Below, in pieces: positions 7,561 to 9,758 of a DNA stretch of 9,758 nucleotides. Within the stretch, counting starts at the first letter, position 1; each line of letters opens with the position of its first letter. This stretch comes from JAPKZH01 sp964537875 (GTDB lineage: Bacteria > Acidobacteriota > Aminicenantia > Aminicenantales > UBA4085), in assembly GCA_964537875.1 (NCBI GenBank), contig CAZIDN010000106.1, positions 1-9,758 of the forward strand, given 5' to 3'. Below the pieces are notes generated by a model. The model was not told where the DNA came from, did not search any database, and saw only the letters and a list, made by a program, of their open reading frames with translations. Position numbers and translations under genes: made by a program.

Positions 7561-8322
7561 ATGACCACAAAACTCCGCTTCTTTGACTGCAACTGCTCGG
7601 TGGGACGAACAGGGTATCCTCCTCTCTATGATATCCCTGACGCGGCCGGTCTTAAAGAAGAAATGGCGACCGCCGGCATCGAGGAAGCCCTTGTTTACCA
7701 TACGGCGGCCCGCGACGCCCATCCCCCCCTCGGGAACTCATTGCTCACAGAAGAAATCAAGGGCTGCCAGGGGCTCTACCCCGTCTGGGTCGTCCTTCCC
7801 CATCACACCGGCGAGATGCCTCCGCCCGGTCAATTGCTGGGCGAGATGAAAGCCCGGGGAATCCAGGCCGTTCGCATGTATCCCGGCCGGGCTCATCACA
7901 GCTTTTCTCTAGCGGATTGGTGCGCCGGAGAGCTGCTCTCGGCATTGGATACGGCCCGCGTTCCGCTGATTTTAGACACGGAAATCGTGAGTTGGGAGGA
8001 AGTCTTCTCTCTTCTCAAAAGCTACCCCCGTCTTCCTTTCATCATGGCCAACTGCAGCTACCGGCATAACCGCTTTCTTTATCCGCTTTTCGAGAAATTT
8101 AAAAATCTTTACGTCGAAACATCCCGGTTTATGGGCGGCGGAGCGATTGAGGATGTCGTCGCCCATTTCGGGGCACATCCACTTCTGTTCGGGACAAACA
8201 TGCCCCAATACACGGGAACGGCGGCGGTCGCTCTGGTGACCTATGCCGATCTCGCCACGGAAGATAAAGAGGCCATCGCCGGCGGCAACCTGCGCCGTTT
8301 GGTCGGGGAGATGTGGCCATGA
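7561..8322 (+). CDS. Amidohydrolase-2-fold protein lacking the canonical active site
   Basis: A 253-residue TIM-barrel protein of the amidohydrolase family 2 type, without signal peptide. Strands and loops align with the next gene, but the functional positions differ. The DxHxH start is D9-C-N11-C-S13. The beta-4 Lys is R105 (VRMYPG). The beta-5 His is D139 (LILDTE). The beta-6 His is N164 (IMANCS). The beta-8 FGTD is FGTN with N213. No residue of the usual metal site remains, so it is either a non-catalytic partner, an enzyme with another mechanism, or a binding protein. Length is close to that of compact family members and the frame is intact, so it is not a decayed copy. The start is the only in-frame choice after the TAA at 7537; its AGAGG (7555-7559) is unusually close to the ATG. 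The final codons overlap the following gene (ATGA). Confidence 0.8.
   Translation: MTTKLRFFDCNCSVGRTGYPPLYDIPDAAGLKEEMATAGIEEALVYHTAARDAHPPLGNSLLTEEIKGCQGLYPVWVVLPHHTGEMPPPGQLLGEMKARGIQAVRMYPGRAHHSFSLADWCAGELLSALDTARVPLILDTEIVSWEEVFSLLKSYPRLPFIMANCSYRHNRFLYPLFEKFKNLYVETSRFMGGGAIEDVVAHFGAHPLLFGTNMPQYTGTAAVALVTYADLATEDKEAIAGGNLRRLVGEMWP
8305..8310 (+). promoter_or_regulatory. Ribosome binding site for the second amidohydrolase
   Basis: GGGGAG inside the end of the preceding gene, 8 nt before ATG 8319. This spacing favours ATG 8319, which forms an ATGA overlap with the upstream stop, over the GTG at 8313, which would be only 2 nt from the site. Confidence 0.6.
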
Positions 8323-9134
8323 GCGAATATTTCGATCGGATTCAGGCCGGCCTTCCTTTAAACGACGTCGAGATCATCGACCTGCACGCGCACTTAGGAC
8401 CCTATTTTAACATGCACATCCCGGCCGGCGATCCAGACAGCATGATCCGGATCATGGACCGCTGCGGCATCCAAAAAACCGTCCTCTCCCCCAACCTGGG
8501 CTGGCAATCGGATTTTGTCCTGGCCAACACGATGATGTTACAGGCGGTCAAGTCCCACAGGGGACGGCTCTACGGCGCCTGCGCCGTGAACGGCCATTAT
8601 CCGGAGCTTTCGCTGGACGAGCTCGACCGATGTTTCCAGGAAAGACACGTCGTCATGATCAAGATCCATCCGGCCGGAACAAAATGCCGGCTCGATGACC
8701 GGCGCATGGAACGCATTTATGATTTTGCCGCCCGGCGAAAGCTTTTTATCCTGGCCCACACCTGGCTTGACAAGGACCCCTACGGAAACCAGGATTTGTT
8801 CGCCTCGGTCGCCAAAAGCCGACCGGATATCCTCTGGATCATGGGCCATTCCGGCGGGCCCTACGGAAGTGCCCATGCCGTAGAGCTGGCCCGCGAGATC
8901 TCCAATATCTTTCTGGATATCGCTCTGTCTATGTGCCCCGCCCGGCAAATCGAATTTTTCGTTAAAGAATTGGGGGCGGAGCGGGTGCTTTTCGGAACGG
9001 ACAATCCTTTTATCGACCCGCGGCCCCAGATCGGCAGGGTTGGCCTGGCCCGGATTAGCCATCAAGACAGGGTCAACATCTTCGGCGCCAATGCCCGCCG
9101 GTATATCCGTTTCGATGAATCCGCCGTCCTTTAA
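8319..9134 (+). CDS. Amidohydrolase family 2 metal-dependent hydrolase
   Basis: A 271-residue cytoplasmic TIM-barrel hydrolase with a complete canonical active site: D21-L-H23-A-H25 (beta 1), K115 in MIKIHP (beta 4), H147 in LAHTW (beta 5), H177 in MGHSGG (beta 6) and D228 in FGTDNPF (beta 8). This is the family of sugar lactonases, 2-pyrone-4,6-dicarboxylate lactonase, 4-oxalomesaconate hydratase and various decarboxylases. The exact reaction cannot be chosen from sequence. In a sugar-acid operon with an AKR, hydrolysis of an aldonolactone, or hydration or cleavage of a keto acid, is a reasonable guess. ATG 8319 is preferred over GTG 8313 because of the Shine-Dalgarno distance and the ATGA coupling to the degenerate paralogue. 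It is the last gene of the run and is followed by a weak terminator. Confidence 0.88.
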   Translation: MSEYFDRIQAGLPLNDVEIIDLHAHLGPYFNMHIPAGDPDSMIRIMDRCGIQKTVLSPNLGWQSDFVLANTMMLQAVKSHRGRLYGACAVNGHYPELSLDELDRCFQERHVVMIKIHPAGTKCRLDDRRMERIYDFAARRKLFILAHTWLDKDPYGNQDLFASVAKSRPDILWIMGHSGGPYGSAHAVELAREISNIFLDIALSMCPARQIEFFVKELGAERVLFGTDNPFIDPRPQIGRVGLARISHQDRVNIFGANARRYIRFDESAVL

Positions 9135-9173
9135 AGGTCTCCGCCCAATTTCTCTGCGAGGGCCGTTTGTTTT

Positions 9174-9215
9174 GAGGAGCTTCCCATAATATCAAGCCGA
9201 TCATCTCCTCTTTTT
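9174..9215 (+). terminator. Weak candidate rho-independent terminator
   Basis: GAGGAG (9174-9179) pairs with CTCCTC (9205-9210), directly followed by five Ts (9211-9215), 40 nt after the last stop codon. The position is right for the operon end, but the stem is only 6 bp and the loop is 25 nt, so efficiency would be low. Confidence 0.35.
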
Positions 9216-9274
9216 AATGACGGGGAGTAGGAGTTAAATTTTCAGGTTCTCATCCATTTCGTGTGAGTAGAAAA

Positions 9275-9504
9275 GGGAAACGATCCGGAGACGGTCGAAG
9301 CGACCATGGAGGGTTTAGCCTTCCCGAGTCCTCCTTCGAGGGCAGCCGGCTCGGAAGAAGCCGGCCGGCGAAGTTGTCTGAGCTTCCCGGCGAACGTCCG
9401 TAAAATCGAGGCCGGGAAGCGAGTTCTTCGCCGCCGAGAAGGAGGGCTCGGGAACGGCGTGAAAAACCCGGATGGGGAGCGAGGCCGTTTCCGGATCGTT
9501 TCCC
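9275..9504 (+). repeat. Large nested inverted repeat; candidate structured RNA or MITE-like element
   Basis: The pairings are nested and regular. GGGAAACGATCCGGAGACGG (9275-9294) pairs with 9485-9504 over 20 positions, 19 Watson-Crick and one G-T. GGGTTT (9311-9316) pairs with AAACCC (9464-9469). TTCCCGAGTCCTCCTTC (9321-9337) pairs with 9438-9454 over 17 positions, with one T-G. CGGCGAAG (9366-9373) pairs with CTTCGCCG (9426-9433), and GCTTCCCGGC (9382-9391) with GCCGGGAAGC (9411-9420). Two side hairpins are GGTCG/CGACC (9293-9305, sharing two bases with the outer stem) and GCCGGCT/AGCCGGC (9345-9365). Both wobbles are legal in a plus-strand RNA and would be A-C mismatches in a minus-strand RNA. 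Reading frames crossing it are Arg/Pro/Ser-rich and low in complexity, as expected of non-coding DNA. It could be a non-coding RNA, a palindromic mobile element or a recombination site; I do not recognise the family. Confidence 0.7.
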
Positions 9505-9538
9505 AACCAACTTTCATTGTTTGTTTGTTTCTTGACGG

Positions 9539-9570
9539 GCGGTTCCTCGTGGCTTGCCAAGGGGAACCGC
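9539..9570. repeat. 8-bp hairpin, first of three in tandem
   Basis: GCGGTTCC (9539-9546) pairs with GGAACCGC (9563-9570) around a 16-nt loop containing TGGC/GCCA. The right arm can alternatively pair as GGAACC (9563-9568) with GGTTCC (9578-9583), so two folds compete. Confidence 0.6.
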
Positions 9571-9581
9571 TCGAGAGGGTT

Positions 9582-9604
9582 CCAAGGGGGAGTCGCCCCC
9601 TTGG
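9582..9604. repeat. Perfect 9-bp hairpin, second of three
   Basis: CCAAGGGGG (9582-9590), loop AGTCG, CCCCCTTGG (9596-9604). No T-run follows, so it is not a typical terminator; it resembles a REP-like palindrome. Confidence 0.75.
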
Positions 9605-9609
9605 TCGCA

Positions 9610-9632
9610 GGGCGGGGTTTCATGCCCCGCCC
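9610..9632. repeat. Perfect 8-bp GC hairpin, third of three
   Basis: GGGCGGGG (9610-9617), loop TTTCATG, CCCCGCCC (9625-9632). Only a short T4 stretch follows about 10 nt later, so terminator function is doubtful. Confidence 0.7.
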
Positions 9633-9758
9633 AAGTCTCGATTTTATCATCTATATGTCTACAAAAGGATTCATCGCTTTATGCTCCTTGGAAGAATGGC
9701 AGGGAGCGAAGCGAGCGTTGATTATATGAAAGCGCCGCCGATAATCCATTAGAATGGT
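9633..9758. other. Intergenic end of window, no gene seen
   Basis: No reading frame here has a credible start with ribosome binding site and protein-like composition. It contains the second copy of the 17-nt motif and a 6-bp inverted repeat, GATTAT (9720-9725) / ATAATC (9741-9746). No promoter for a following gene stands out. Confidence 0.5.
9704..9720 (+). repeat. Copy 2 of the 17-nt direct repeat (GAGCGAAGCGAgCGTTG)
   Basis: Matches 3-19 at 16 of 17 positions in the same orientation, about 9.7 kb away on the other side of the operon. It lies downstream of a cluster of palindromes, while copy 1 abuts the palindrome at 17-51, which suggests both belong to the same kind of repeat-rich intergenic sequence. 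Confidence 0.5.

Noticed and set aside
8313..8318. GTG start for the second amidohydrolase
   Set aside because: Only 2 nt from the GGGGAG site. ATG 8319 has better spacing and makes the common ATGA overlap.
8538..9065. 175-codon minus-strand open frame inside the last gene
   Set aside because: It is the complement of a well-supported amidohydrolase with full active-site motifs and has no independent protein features.
9261..9504. Group II intron (GTGTG at 9261-9265 before a large folded region)
   Set aside because: No domain V hairpin, no intron-encoded reverse transcriptase and no conserved 3' end could be seen; the 5-nt match is too short to count.
9242..9517. Minus-strand reading frames of 86-111 residues, and a plus-strand frame 9306-9752
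   Set aside because: Arg/Pro/Ser-rich, no ribosome binding sites, no recognisable motif, and they lie across the inverted repeat, which explains the open frames.
9539..9632. CRISPR array or tRNA cluster in the hairpin region
   Set aside because: The three hairpins differ in sequence and are not regularly spaced repeats, and no cloverleaf, anticodon arm or T-loop GTTCRA motif in proper geometry is present.

Overview
The window carries one run of seven plus-strand genes (160-9134). They are closely spaced or overlapping and look like a single catabolic operon of an uncultured, Gram-negative-type heterotrophic bacterium. Base composition (by eye mid-50s % GC) and codon use look even across all seven. 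A Sec-exported lyase and a Tat-exported epimerase-like protein imply extracytoplasmic glycan processing. No rRNA, tRNA or other marker fixes the phylum. The style recalls Acidobacteriota/Aminicenantes-like environmental genomes, but that is an impression and not a result.

Layout: 1-159 is non-coding, with a perfect 14-bp hairpin and a good extended -10 promoter immediately in front of gene 1. The genes are: (1) cytoplasmic alpha/alpha-toroid protein of the prenyltransferase/squalene-oxidase repeat type; (2) aldo/keto reductase with intact tetrad; (3) RraA/HMG-aldolase-fold protein; (4) 1041-residue secreted heparinase II/III-type protein; (5) Tat-signal N-acylglucosamine 2-epimerase (AGE)-like protein; (6) and (7) two amidohydrolase-2 (TIM-barrel) proteins. 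Genes 2-3, 3-4 and 6-7 overlap. Gaps of 32, 25 and 84 nt separate 1-2, 4-5 and 5-6. The 624 bases after gene 7 hold no convincing gene. They contain a weak terminator, a 230-nt nested inverted repeat that could fold as a large structured RNA, three further hairpins and a 17-nt motif that also occurs at the start of the window.

Working model (inference): the secreted lyase cuts an acidic polysaccharide, the exported AGE-like protein acts on released sugars outside the cytoplasm, and the AKR, RraA-fold protein (possible pyruvate-forming aldolase) and amidohydrolases (possible lactonase or hydratase) process the sugar acid inside. There is no transporter, sugar-acid kinase or regulator in view, so the pathway is incomplete here and the substrate is unknown. 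The most unusual points are gene 6, an amidohydrolase-fold protein in which every canonical metal/catalytic position I could align is replaced, coupled to intact gene 7, and the nested structured element at 9275-9504.
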